Below are positions 57,401-62,720 of a stretch of 64,000 nt of DNA, piece after piece (positions within the stretch are counted from its first letter, which is position 1; the number at the start of each line of letters is the position of its first letter). Location: the IMG/VR virus record IMGVR_UViG_3300042526_000097, positions 1 through 64,000 of that record. One strand, 5' to 3'. The position numbers and the translations under genes are program-made. This DNA is from a virus. The notes below the pieces were generated by a model. It saw only the letters and a program-made list of their open reading frames with translations, was not told where the DNA came from and made no database searches.

Positions 57401-58930
57401 AGAAAAGCAGAGATGGCTGGTCTAGTAACTGAGTTAGGTAAAGTGAATGAAGAGATAATCCTTAAACGTGTAGATGCAGACTCAGATCCTAACAACCCTT
57501 TATTTCAAAGAAGGAAGGAACTAGAGGAACGTATCAAGCTTATACAAGGAGAAGCTAGGTATGTTACAGCCTCTAAAGTGGGTGATACTATGATTAACTT
57601 CCAACAGTTAAAGAGTATGTCATACAACCCATTCTCAGCAGTATCTAACCTTACCTTTGGGTATGTTGCTACATACATACATGCAAGGGGATTCAGAGCT
57701 GATAAGGATGGCTTCACTACTGGGGACTATACAAGACAGCAATTGCAACAGGCTTACAATATGATGAAAGGTAACATAGCCAACTCATGGTTAAAGGCCT
57801 TTGGGTATTCTCACTCTGACCTATCTAGAAAGATATCAGCACTCATCACAAGAGCTAATGCTATTGAGGCCTTAATAGATACTAGGTTTGGTGGTTCTAA
57901 TCTTACAGAAAATGCTAGCAATTTAAAGAAGTTCTTAGATCCTACAGCTGCTCAGAAGTCTGGTGACTGGTTAACTAAAGGAGCAGTCATTGTAGCTCGA
58001 GCCCTTAATACACCTGTACAAGTTACAGTTAATGGAGAAGTTAAAACTATCAATTTGTTTGAAGCTTTGAATATAGAAGGAGAATGGGATGCAGACAAGT
58101 ATGGTGAGAACAAAGAGTGGAGTTCTAAGAATCCTTCAGAGCAAGTAGGTTGGAATAAGTATCTCTTTAGAACTAGAAAGGTGATGTTATTAATATTTGG
58201 TAACCAAGATAAGAACATACCTCTAAGTGCTAGAAGTTCTATATGGGGTAGGTTGCTTGGACAGTTCAGGTTATCTTGGATTCCAGAAGGTATCAAGACT
58301 AGATGGGGAGCTAACCAAGGGTATGATGAAATACTAGAAAGAGAGTTAGAGGGTAGATACAGAACTATGCTACGTATGCCTGGCTTTGGTTTACCTTTAA
58401 TACTCAAGCAGATGGCTAGTGTAGTTACAGGTCAAGATGCCTTTGAAGGAACTAAAGTTACTTACACTGAGGGTGGTATAGAAAAGACTAGAGATATCAA
58501 AGACTTTGAAAAGGAGAACATGAGAAGGAATATGGCTGGTATGGCCTACACTGCTCTGTTTGCTTCAATGTACTATCTACTCAAGGCTGCAATACCTGAT
58601 GAAGAAGAACTTAGAAAGTTAAGAAGACAAGGTAAGAACCCTGCTACATCCTCTAGGATAGCTGCTAACATTGCCTATAGAAGCTTTCAGGATCTTATAC
58701 TGTATGCAAGTCCTGATATGTTTGAACAGATTACAGGTAATGTAGTTCCTGCATGGTCAGTAGTTTCAGACTTTAAGAAGGCTCTTGCTGCTTGGCATAG
58801 AATAGCTTTTGATGACAAGTATGAATGGGAAGACTTACTTCTTAAACAGACTAAAGCATTTCCATTTACTAACCTGGCTAACAAGTGGGAATTCTACTCT
58901 TCACATGATATAAGTGCTGCAGTAAGATAA
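42467..58930 (+). CDS. 5,487-aa giant virion polyprotein: NTase-like, SF1B helicase, RNA polymerase core, zincin motif
   Basis: One uninterrupted frame. Domains in order: nucleotidyltransferase-like (TGSLSAR at 313-319, LHDLDF with D334/D336); complete Dda/RecD-like helicase (GYAGTGKTT 538-546, IIDEASM with D625, FIGDDAQLKPV, FTIHKSQGGTYDEV, KYVGFSRS near 985); Pro runs near 1023 and 1243 framing linkers; a DUF4326-like module (IAYRGKVDSSAIGNPF to YYKELGRPSHATALDYL, ~1305-1405); a module starting YLFTDNAGRTSGSG (~1457-1590); an RNA polymerase beta-prime-like core (ARIPNQGHN, R3114, then GSDFDVDK with D3153/D3155/D3157); a zincin motif HETLH (H4075-H4079); and a C-terminal hydrophobic helix near 5355. 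Probably packaged and injected for early transcription. It may be cleaved into parts by its own or another protease. Confidence 0.85.
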   Translation: MSCYTSPITGQPSVLAQLLDTNYGPMKRDRIMSYIYSDQFLKEHGDFRSPITKIPLDSIGKEPSFEWVQSLIINKQDRTTGLNELSQNLLGFLDKLNVSTEFRSELQSVSGYNAASLTDLLYKTVLVRNDYKNPGLVKETAYVAYSFLGKKNKIRTDLINSIENFKNYPELYQKYKAANGRLSDYKIKELIVIDYLADAIQNDFKHPKDSYINREAEYWQLKSDSKIGRALEILLIKFKNFITNLFNVKLSEQELDALVSDLAHDILTKNFRKFGSELSAKDQLTNYEDTVAKDPVAGNIIDKFTDKLKLVLTGSLSARSQGTFYRSTEENLHDLDFTYQGGNDPQVSKFILDVYRKSSLMPYADRPAFLKKKSTELLKRFQNHPVLLGIKQEFPDFKIENAFMNKSDRFTISGSIGEHVIDLFFTLDTDVDSHTPMFQDWEATFIQKIIMGRRKDIKDFANFIPFFTTQGKIAQTKGFRHFTFKPILNNLEELSPEIEEQLPSAEVTFEMLNPQQKQAYNNTINFLSSPEQLRTLSGYAGTGKTTLTKFIVADLKRKGINFKLASPTHRAKEVLQSSTNEPAMTVAKLLGLGPATELEDFNLVDKIFQPARPDAMPSGGIVIIDEASMINDDLFDYLTSLAARKGSKILFIGDDAQLKPVKQRTISKVFSVEGQDKLTEVMRTSNGNPMPSVVLQPIRDNQNSTRDMFPHTTMLSPFGEGIEFTKDVDSFLEKLSVSVKEMVNSGNLMAVRAAAYTNKEVANLNSYIRAKMFGFGAPKFVEGELMMMYENRFFSGGDWVLPNGMDLLVSKVSRIENKKIKNPITNEYIILSGFELDLQGAKEKEFRETVFVPDTVPKEYLIALNELKDRAIKAYSAADRAAAWKDFFSFDEKVFSINPYYLYNDNVLASPDDFINLLRQNNPSLSSKEIEKILNQHKFKDRTFNYGYAFTIHKSQGGTYDEVFVNEDDVDIASSFTNPDWQMINSLKYVGFSRSSKKTTVLSKKTDNTNAVIPETIYEKPTAPPPPPPPPLSNLTEDEIEQQYQELEDELDLSDYPLVSYLKEDYEDDSVSLLENTKYWISELEKFNSLKSQITEALQAGDNETALNLKKSLDSLTNTGEFNYITSWYEPDREQFRKSSDYIQEKVDVVKGDLEYLKERLEDERQNLVNSLTARQTDTELGVYEEFGTYYKFNTSPSGVITGEYKQGKDGEWKPLNNKTAQDKHERFVSPPQAPVQLQQQTLPPPPPPPSVQTTEQIYSQLGDKTKSKEAPNVILPEDLGLKFDGSHKSNMWTVLSPNFKKQYPNGVIAYRGKVDSSAIGNPFSVTNRGEDTVKQFIEWIITGNNFGVETILMGGKNYKLSDLRNEYINIIKKAKGEKILYYKELGRPSHATALDYLINRYNWNQPTAQQTSLPPVSSTPAIANKATTQPSTSVEVIPLNESQRFTRESADTDSEYMYLFTDNAGRTSGSGVIDPNGWYAKKYGADKKYASKTQAVARGLNNVYPITTMVDDKRTQWTDAQFDTYKKIIDDEIATIKEASKNYKGIKFGAEMPFGKGAISNMKDSAPKIWNYLNTKLAEIGIDNTGDMPIPTQQSANPTQPSGNTASPVTIEPLILPDSLTVTKRSEVTQANIDSMKSTLKLAFVMKAAENPTQQFKVPWQNPSANKTVDNYGFNQSDYARIMDEIRMEMGDRFPSNLIFFPAFEFAMNNNPERLMKVYADRIKEFTAGRSALRLNDLEMAKMTSKMEISITTPDGTVVDYFTKRHGSGAQEAVGSLMLTAFLDLYNKANGRVSAPHLIGQILLMAKGHSNIAGPNQSVWTDIVSSFTFKGDDPKLGLLDLLFENLAHLGYRIDYNSKVALKDYFSEKKNDPGFMQSNFDKTLNLEDSKDWERDYNDYLEDTIDLIEVDDMKAKTLRDWQDSAFERSSKDQATARLKLFVANQKLMESFSVGAVKYDPTDTTAIDLTDSIKTVDTMTLAQARQINGKKVMHKQFSPEYLEKTILAKFPRIPQKGLFGFPSIVPFDTLYENTQGVLSSIPGLESNISKAVELLRAEEDPNLTELADRLEKADGRTQREFIKVMNMQYNEFYVVNINRRTNNGNNYSESRVFGAQRYSQDQMIVERWKQSQVLAPIIKIRPNGERVIDVDRARVHAEVIKILSKLDRVDELTDENVIPYAMMLAQEVNKSPELQQFFEGINLVELVNEERVRTRLPKEAQRLQQKSLIAKMFAEHGIDLNSKVLDDLAAYYYKDGRRMDAVSNSLKNTKMRSSWIGQFSETESTGKPNGIFSAFFYAAAGMSNSNDIDSEVTEDLENSVIQNNPLYTESTTTKILAKFARKHVDKLFNAVHTNLEGKQIWDYSLPTSLSRAVLDLTTNHNNYTEKLKASVWGNNHYLKESRLSNLKLGYFEGLKVDNSQTGTIRQRMSDRQQLLSSILLYQNQGRDSAFMVSLTHSDKTTTPVFSGIPKVNVVSDEGGISKDVIEAFYTIFEGEWQRILQVQKLKKDQGTTGSKSMDTSGQHFLLLPSLNFESLSDAEKLVLFDEDGNVKSFLDEAGVEFIKSKIGNYLNVIFDDAKAYWESNGITNELLDSTYLTKAYKTLQGTAAQKAEMALDTAIADYVFNSTLWNMSSAIMLMGDPANAAWKGNVEKTMAEYTKRLAKDIAPRQQLMFERQSYSQLTVADVEMKYEYATKFGSNVQKSVATDAQELTTVREHLDVMRAAGKVSDDMYKTLIAKVNKFDTKEEEDFTPEELTAMLEDGSGPMQPNKPIYAGVRFKNGLVLYDYIKSSSVPLFPQFTKNSELDKVRLLMEGKVPGLDRFSRLVFESGSKNGNSNDPLKLFSADGSFLEPTPEKLMSNTRMLDRANFGIQQEVPFDMNKDEVNVITQMDKLIVEGILGMGNFTIGNQLGVSGSQVRAMKEDTRIKAARIKLKKLYEKLGVADNTKTIPASKVIKMLIEAARESEFSPNDIALLEDTLKITNDDNAVEVSTYPLFFHSAVERFEKLILAKVKSITEFKMPGKSYVQVSSIGLIRQDNLSDKARLGVITVGDFDMSKPLRHMQIDETTGEVIPAQVIMPFNFMIDGKKADIRDYIVDGKIDLDRIPRELLQLVGARIPNQGHNSMMAIEIVGFTPDWMGDAIIVPSAITGQMGSDFDVDKLFTYQRPYMHNSATGKFETYQETGTNIGSSPEEFDELENLANKRMEALGYKKNDDGSFPRREVRRTVETIAKERYGDEVPTHPIERGEKTLEELQQDYFNIHWGVLTHPEMYTKVMKALDKGDLGFDKGAANNLFERKSEGPNMFFSPISQLKTFQSGKDAKDLVGMTSLSSTFDSNLQNRSLRLGTYVKDTKSGEVSEVEDSVLLDGIDLTTISGEALSQGYESKFNPDGTPDFSTWYSKHDNITIDQSGAVDNAKDRRLDNLNITMATYPAFDAMNKLHGETKDGNRSVSKLFQCALSNQDILVEYTREYRKGNDSLSEEEEYSVDLRSTIVKSLKEKYKKLYKELTGKDATWDDTNAVNLDMKTLTKAFKESQKGEALSPEYYLTQLKVLSTFDYLSSIGERLRELQKTLNQDTNGAGPNLLYVLQQLDNFDNLYKQNSTKLFLNEDSLISGQMKELFDMTVPVAKDLLSSVFPVEAIKNVVGTVASYQGKSMSQLSLKTQKDIVRQMRSFTVSSSPALAVDTTTERARLLYGTDTVDSLAKRVERAKMLNPDNTFLKRLDTKINTVGRGPDFVSTIIQRSGRMTDNAVIQDFARLLQSNDQFLRELGEDLVNYALTLTPQASSTSIVSKIPAGVILGTDIASQLRFEDTVLKAMGNMPKGYIDQLHQHSPSLATKVSKKIIKKGLSQYEVDGREYPEVLALQVKHLTAIEKIQLRTFKPTPIEEKFAPYLRFYSKEEGKTILYKLVSEGNFLTYQRIDTLGKKGVVEYNSSVQGPVRSLFPENRAAFDYKSEEVLRSLEVATEDLINKTSDPNNAYSRWGITDGGQDVLTRGLEQLSADSSVPTYLRTLSQALAETAERTSDLEARMSMDYALNPLTVKTTTSGGRGSYNAGSNTLSLRLNADVKKSAVVLLHETLHQRSSALLHALGWVSRERLKIQNSGMSEETFEKLWQEYQTKSLEFAKKNPEVYEKVKELDRLRLQAFEQLKAQLISQGIDMDAKMQDIFRDKIDGSKEDKLLYSLSSMSEFIAHNLTDSDMMEFLNTVESTTESSFIDRLIDSFLNFFSEMINALGINYNDKSILKECLALTYDITGLNNTERLQGINENFAPQSVFADTESMANHLQNTIENVYNQNVVRTDNHLGHLLNIEEKLPSTPFTGGTEFFNETINKLSRQLQQLDNTMARPVVTDEDRKRRNQALLIYNEAKEDYDKLSTSKDEMQMMDTATRQLEWVKSVVSKPSIHLQEVTIAWSILDTWGSMSDIYTTNYIPGDVVKETLQNVEGLATILSKQMLKQSMFSVITAGERQTNIKLTPEDLGLNLKELGWLEKEVIALERDMNKASQMLTTFAQYQVQNAQSQFRDLTNTLKEFKKLVDPSDYSKFIQENEEGSVFGLVQELHPNWFKKTAGARYQLKSWLEGMFGLDMKDPLQRARRLDGAKAAYNAFWKDMLATGEVVRIDKLLDLATGDLRTDPEALAEIARLKAASRENLVDDIIAKSQADYKKYLGLKAAKEEEIDNSEKTADFNLTPAEEIAYMAMSPADQLTFKLSTILRLTVAMKEQKKREWEYFNSPVNFLNTMPQASVSIDENLYLQNGRFKPWFVPKNIPENFDKKYDIINNNANLKKGYDILKNLSEQFRSYLPPTIAENLHENFLPIISPEMMAEASGTLSRLKQTGVGRSMLNSISSSRTETMKRDEGGIPISYVSEAPRVIDSRGKRTKKIDMSKVSTDLPRMFEMFGEMAIHYNAMYPVGEIMDVAKRLVMEENKNRAARGDKGLPNLVNLMKFYQDAVVYRKSKQLEGVDTTPVYSLNPMKHYARKAEMAGLVTELGKVNEEIILKRVDADSDPNNPLFQRRKELEERIKLIQGEARYVTASKVGDTMINFQQLKSMSYNPFSAVSNLTFGYVATYIHARGFRADKDGFTTGDYTRQQLQQAYNMMKGNIANSWLKAFGYSHSDLSRKISALITRANAIEALIDTRFGGSNLTENASNLKKFLDPTAAQKSGDWLTKGAVIVARALNTPVQVTVNGEVKTINLFEALNIEGEWDADKYGENKEWSSKNPSEQVGWNKYLFRTRKVMLLIFGNQDKNIPLSARSSIWGRLLGQFRLSWIPEGIKTRWGANQGYDEILERELEGRYRTMLRMPGFGLPLILKQMASVVTGQDAFEGTKVTYTEGGIEKTRDIKDFEKENMRRNMAGMAYTALFASMYYLLKAAIPDEEELRKLRRQGKNPATSSRIAANIAYRSFQDLILYASPDMFEQITGNVVPAWSVVSDFKKALAAWHRIAFDDKYEWEDLLLKQTKAFPFTNLANKWEFYSSHDISAAVR

Positions 58931-58940
58931 CACTATAGTA

Positions 58941-58973
58941 AAAGCTGGTACTACAATTGAGAGTACCAGTTTT
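58941..58973 (+). terminator. Intrinsic terminator after the giant gene
   Basis: AAAGCTGGTACT (58941-58952), loop of 9 nt, AGTACCAGTTTT (58962-58973): an 8-bp perfect core extended by one G-T and A-T pairs into the T run. The loop holds the TTG of the next promoter. Confidence 0.75.
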
Positions 58974-58985
58974 ATACTATCTTTG
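58957..58985 (+). promoter_or_regulatory. Bacteroidota-type promoter nested in the terminator
   Basis: TTG (58957-58959, in the terminator loop), 18 nt, TATCTTTG (58978-58985), followed by TA. ATG at 58993, seven bases later. It fixes the start of the following gene and rules out an upstream GTG at 58957. Confidence 0.8.
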
Positions 58986-58992
58986 TACCACT

Positions 58993-59787
58993 ATGTTTAC
59001 ACCTAAGATCAGCATATCAGTCCCTAATACTTCTACTTCTGTAACTATTACAGACATTACAGGCACATACCCTACTGACAGCACCGGGTATGGACAGGGG
59101 TCTGGTTCCCCCGCTAGTAATGCTGTTTGGAATAAGTTAGTCTATGCTCTGTTCCTTGGAGATTCTCCTACCAAACTTAACTTTTTACCTTACACTACTA
59201 ATATAGATGTATCTGCTTCTTTAGTAGGTGACTTTAAAGATGGTATTTGGTTATTCACTCAATACTTTTGTGAAGAAGTTGAAAACTTAACCTATACACT
59301 TAACACTGCTAAAACTGTAATGACTAAGGGAGATGGTGATGTGTGGGATAGTTCTTCTACAGGTAGTATCTTCTCAGGAGTTTATGGTCTTATCTACAAT
59401 GGGTCTTCAACAGAACCTAGTGTCATAGATAATATAAGTGTAATCAACTCATTGACTAATCCTTCTATTACACTATCTTCTGCACTTACAGGAGCTTCTG
59501 CTAACTCTAATGTATGGAGAGTATATAGAGTACAGAAGTATGTACTGATAATGAATGAGGCAGAATCTAAGTTGATAGCAGATATTGGAGATATGTCCTT
59601 GAATGCTCTACACTGTGGAGTTGGATGTGATGCTGAGAAAGCTTCTAAGTTGTGGAATAGAATGTTATTAAAATACAGTGCTCAGATAAACATGTCTTGT
59701 GGTAACTACATTAAGGCACATAATGCTGCTGTACTTTTTGCTCAAACTTGTAGTGACCCTAACCCTAACTGTACATCCTGTGAGTAA
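58993..59787 (+). CDS. Structural/tail-associated protein, 264 aa, Cys-rich C-terminus
   Basis: Start MFTPKISISVPNTSTSVTIT, chosen because the promoter lies immediately upstream. Beta-rich Ser/Thr N-terminal half; C-terminal half helical with NEAESKLIADIGDMSLNALH-CGVGCDAEKASKLWNRM and an end DPNPNCTSCE. The paired cysteines (CGVGC and CTSC) could bind metal or form disulfides. Function unknown; placed before two further Cys-containing proteins and a fibre, so likely part of a surface appendage. Confidence 0.7.
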   Translation: MFTPKISISVPNTSTSVTITDITGTYPTDSTGYGQGSGSPASNAVWNKLVYALFLGDSPTKLNFLPYTTNIDVSASLVGDFKDGIWLFTQYFCEEVENLTYTLNTAKTVMTKGDGDVWDSSSTGSIFSGVYGLIYNGSSTEPSVIDNISVINSLTNPSITLSSALTGASANSNVWRVYRVQKYVLIMNEAESKLIADIGDMSLNALHCGVGCDAEKASKLWNRMLLKYSAQINMSCGNYIKAHNAAVLFAQTCSDPNPNCTSCE

Positions 59788-60094
59788 CTTATACAAAATA
59801 TCAGATTTTACAGGCTTTATCACTAATGAGGAGGTCTGTAAAGCTTTATCAGGAGCAGAAGCTAAGATGGCTGATGCAGCTTTAAACATGGGATACAATG
59901 AGTTGTATCAGTTGGCACACAACAAGTGCAGTCCTAGTGACAAGAAAGCTGTGTACTGCTTATTCTTATACATCTATGCTTTAAGTTCTTTCCCTACTAA
60001 TGGGGAGTCTGAATATACCTTTTTGACTGAAGACCAACTATCAGGTCTATTAATTAATGTAGAACAAATATCTAAATCCTGCTGCTGTGAGTAA
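59780..60094 (+). CDS. Small protein of the late cluster, 104 aa, Cys-rich end
   Basis: The GTG at 59780 overlaps the previous stop (TAA 59785-59787) by 8 nt in the sequence TGTGAGTAACT. Upstream in-frame starts are rejected because they would lie deep inside the previous gene. Sequence MSNLYKISDFTGFITNEEVC ... ends QISKSCCCE. Helical, soluble. Probably works with the preceding protein and the following fibre, for example as adaptor or chaperone. Unrecognised family. Confidence 0.65.
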   Translation: MSNLYKISDFTGFITNEEVCKALSGAEAKMADAALNMGYNELYQLAHNKCSPSDKKAVYCLFLYIYALSSFPTNGESEYTFLTEDQLSGLLINVEQISKSCCCE

Positions 60095-61424
60095 CTGTAC
60101 AACTTGTGGAGGTTTCCTCCGAGACCCATTTGATTTATCTACTACTACCTCTAGTGGTTGTCAGTGCAATACTGGAGGATTAGTAACAGAAAGCTCAGCT
60201 TTACCTACAGATACTTGCTGTGTTAGCTCTGTAAATGGACAAGTAGGTGTGGTTACTTTGACTACAGCTAATGTAACTGCAGCTACAGGTTATAGTTATT
60301 ACAATGATACTTTAGTTGCAGCTTTTATAGATGCTACTACTCCAATAGTTTTTAATACAAGTACAGGAACTATTTCTCATGCTAACAGTGGTGCAACTGC
60401 TGGAACGTATGGTGGAAGTACTACTTACCCTGTCATTACAGTTAATGCTACAGGACATGTTACATCAGTTTCAAATCAATCTTTTTCAGCAGTAAGTATA
60501 GGTGCAGACCTAACTGCTATAGAAGCTTTAACAGGTACAGGGTATCTGATTAGAATAGGTCCAGACACTTGGGCTTTAAGATCTATTTCAGGGGCATCAG
60601 GCCGTGTTGTATTTACATACCCGGATGGAGTAACAGGTTCTACTGTAATAGATTTAGCTGCTAGTGGAGTAGTTGCAGGTACTTATGGCAGTTCTATTTC
60701 ATACCCTGTAATTAGTGTAGATACTTATGGTAGAGTTATTACTGCTTCAAGCTTAGTAATACCAACACCTACTCTTCCCGCACACACTCATACCCTAGGT
60801 GAATTATCTAATGTTAATGATGCAGTAGATACTACGGCAGCTGTTAATGATGTTTTATATTGGACAGGTACTCAATGGTCTTACAAGAGTATTGCTGCAG
60901 GTACAGTACTGTATGATAGTGTTACAATAACTCCTAATGGTTCTTGGACAGTATGTACAGGAGATGGAGATGTTGATACTAGTTTAATGGACCAACCTAT
61001 TAACCTTGTTAGGAAATTAGATGACCCTAAATTTGACAATGTAACTTACATTCATTATGCAGTTTATATTACAAAAGCTTCTTTTGCTGCACTTGCCACA
61101 TTAACCACTGTAGGAACTAGAAAATATTCAAATGATTTAGCTATAGGGACATTGCCTGTAAACTATAGACCTATTCATACAGTAAGTTTTCCTGGTACAG
61201 CAGTACTTTGGGGAGCTTCTTATTGGAGTACTGGTCATACTACACAGTTTGCGAATACGCAAGTTTTAGATAGCATCTCTATTGTTATTAAACCTAATGG
61301 AACAATATCAATGAATTTAGCTTATGCAGATGCAACAGTTTTATGGGCCACATTAGCAAGTGTTGATTATTTAATAGTACCTGTAAGTTGTTCATTCCCT
61401 TCTAAAAAGTTTGTAACATCATAA
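60087..61424 (+). CDS. Second tail fibre / receptor-binding protein, 445 aa
   Basis: The GTG start overlaps the previous stop through the same TGTGAGTAACT junction. The N-terminus is Cys-rich (MSNCTTCGGFLRDP; GCQCNTGG). Next comes a fibre repeat (SSVNGQVGVVTLTTANVTAA), then phage fibre modules of the G-TYG-PV-VD-YGRV type (GTYGGSTTYPVITVNATGHV; GTYGSSISYPVISVDTYGRV), then an HTHTLGEL segment. The C-terminal ~180-residue domain is beta-rich and probably the receptor-binding head. It shares modules with the 1,698-aa fibre, including VNDVLYWTGTQWSYKSIA against VNDILYYFGGSPGQWKAASI. Confidence 0.82.
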   Translation: MSNCTTCGGFLRDPFDLSTTTSSGCQCNTGGLVTESSALPTDTCCVSSVNGQVGVVTLTTANVTAATGYSYYNDTLVAAFIDATTPIVFNTSTGTISHANSGATAGTYGGSTTYPVITVNATGHVTSVSNQSFSAVSIGADLTAIEALTGTGYLIRIGPDTWALRSISGASGRVVFTYPDGVTGSTVIDLAASGVVAGTYGSSISYPVISVDTYGRVITASSLVIPTPTLPAHTHTLGELSNVNDAVDTTAAVNDVLYWTGTQWSYKSIAAGTVLYDSVTITPNGSWTVCTGDGDVDTSLMDQPINLVRKLDDPKFDNVTYIHYAVYITKASFAALATLTTVGTRKYSNDLAIGTLPVNYRPIHTVSFPGTAVLWGASYWSTGHTTQFANTQVLDSISIVIKPNGTISMNLAYADATVLWATLASVDYLIVPVSCSFPSKKFVTS

Positions 61425-61425
61425 T

Positions 61426-61707
61426 ATGAGTTCATTAAGAAACATAGCAGAAGGATGGTATAACTTCATAAATGCAACATCTTATACAAAAAGATTAATG
61501 CAGTCTCGTCTAGAGATCTGTGACACCTGCCCTAGCAAGGAGCAGTTAAGTAGTATTGGAGAAAAGATAGTTACAACTATTAATAAGGAAGGTAACCTTT
61601 TCAAATGTAAAGAATGTGGTTGTCCATTGGCAGCAAAGACAGCTAACTTCAAAGAAAAATGCCCATTAGGTAAATGGGATATATCAGGAACCGAATCATA
61701 CTACTAA
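61426..61707 (+). CDS. Zinc-ribbon protein, 93 aa
   Basis: The ATG lies one base after the fibre stop. The N-terminal half is helical (SLRNIAEGWYNFINATSYTK). It has paired cysteines CDTCP at ~32-35 and a ribbon FKCKECGCPLAAKT ... KCPLGKW (C-x2-C ... C) at ~59-81, consistent with a structural zinc site. Small proteins of this kind are often found beside lysis genes of Bacteroidota phages. The role is unknown; regulation of late events or protein-protein contact is possible. Confidence 0.75.
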   Translation: MSSLRNIAEGWYNFINATSYTKRLMQSRLEICDTCPSKEQLSSIGEKIVTTINKEGNLFKCKECGCPLAAKTANFKEKCPLGKWDISGTESYY

Positions 61708-61708
61708 C

Positions 61709-62209
61709 ATGAACACACTATCAATCTTCAAATACCCACTTCTACTTGTAACAGGAACATCCTTTGCAACATCTTTTGCCTGGTTATCAGTCAAGTATCT
61801 ACCCTCTTTGATGATATTCTTTTGGCTAGTCCTAGCTGTACTAGGAGACCTATTGACAGGACTTCTTAAAGCATGGGCCAAAGGTCAGGTCACAAGTTCA
61901 ACCGGCCTTAGAAGAACTGCTACTAAGATAGGTTCATACTGTGGAGCTATTATAGTAGTCATTATACTGATCAACATGCTAGGTATAGTTGACACTACCA
62001 ACAGTTATAATCTTAAGATTTTAATAGATGGCCTTATAGGTTTTATGGTATTCATTGAACTTTATTCTATTTGTGAAAATATATCAGAAGCATATCCAAA
62101 TAGTCCCTTAACTTTGTGGTTGATAGAACCTATAATGTTAAAACTAAAAGGTAAATTTTTTAAACCTCCAACACCCCTAGATGATGCAACTACTCCGTCA
62201 AAGCTTTAA
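61709..62209 (+). CDS. Holin (phage_holin_4 type), 166 aa
   Basis: Holins oligomerise in the inner membrane and set the time of lysis. Hydrophobic segments lie at ~8-28, ~32-52, ~75-97 and ~105-125. Between the second and third is the family signature LGDLLTGLLKAWAKGQVTSS-TGLRRTATKIGSY (D-L-T-G ... K-G-x-x-x-S), diagnostic for this holin family. The C-terminal ~35 residues are polar (KPPTPLDDATTPSKL). It directly precedes the spanin candidate and the lysozyme. Confidence 0.85.
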   Translation: MNTLSIFKYPLLLVTGTSFATSFAWLSVKYLPSLMIFFWLVLAVLGDLLTGLLKAWAKGQVTSSTGLRRTATKIGSYCGAIIVVIILINMLGIVDTTNSYNLKILIDGLIGFMVFIELYSICENISEAYPNSPLTLWLIEPIMLKLKGKFFKPPTPLDDATTPSKL

Positions 62210-62714
62210 TGTCTTTACTTTCTTTGTGATATTGTCATTGGCAGTATCCTCTTGCTACTCTTCTAAAGAGAAAGTACAAAAACTATTTGATAAATACCCT
62301 GTACAAACTGAGAGTGAGTGTGTATCTAGATACCCAGTCAATACTGAGTCATCTATAATACATGAGTTCATTCCAGGAGACACTGTCTACATTCCTAGTA
62401 ATGTCATAGACTGTGATTCAGTCATTAAGTCTACTAAGGGTATTACAGATACAGTTTACTTAAAGAAGTTAGTGCATGTCCCATGTCCTCCTTCAAGAAT
62501 TGTACATGATACTATGCATATCTCTGAGAAGAGTGTAGTAGAAGATACTAGGAAGATTGACCTACTCAAAGGACAGATTTCTACATACCAAACAAAGGTA
62601 GATGAAATGTCAAAGAAGTTAGACAAAGTCAAAGCTACTAGAAATAAATTTATAGGAGGCTTTCTAGCCTTAGGTATTGGCCTTCTCATTTTAATTTACA
62701 TAAGATTCAACTAG
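62181..62714 (+). CDS. Candidate unimolecular spanin, 177 aa
   Basis: Spanins join inner and outer membranes to finish lysis of Gram-negative hosts; the single-chain type has an N-terminal lipid anchor and a C-terminal TM helix. Here residues ~9-25 form a signal with lipobox (VILSLAVSSC, Cys25). A periplasmic segment of ~125 residues with a coiled coil (LLKGQISTYQTKVDEMSKKL) follows, and residues ~156-176 (FIGGFLALGIGLLILIYIRF) span the membrane. All required parts are present in order. It overlaps the holin by 29 nt. An inner-membrane lipoprotein of other function is the alternative. Confidence 0.75.
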   Translation: MMQLLRQSFNVFTFFVILSLAVSSCYSSKEKVQKLFDKYPVQTESECVSRYPVNTESSIIHEFIPGDTVYIPSNVIDCDSVIKSTKGITDTVYLKKLVHVPCPPSRIVHDTMHISEKSVVEDTRKIDLLKGQISTYQTKVDEMSKKLDKVKATRNKFIGGFLALGIGLLILIYIRFN

Positions 62715-62720
62715 CATTCC

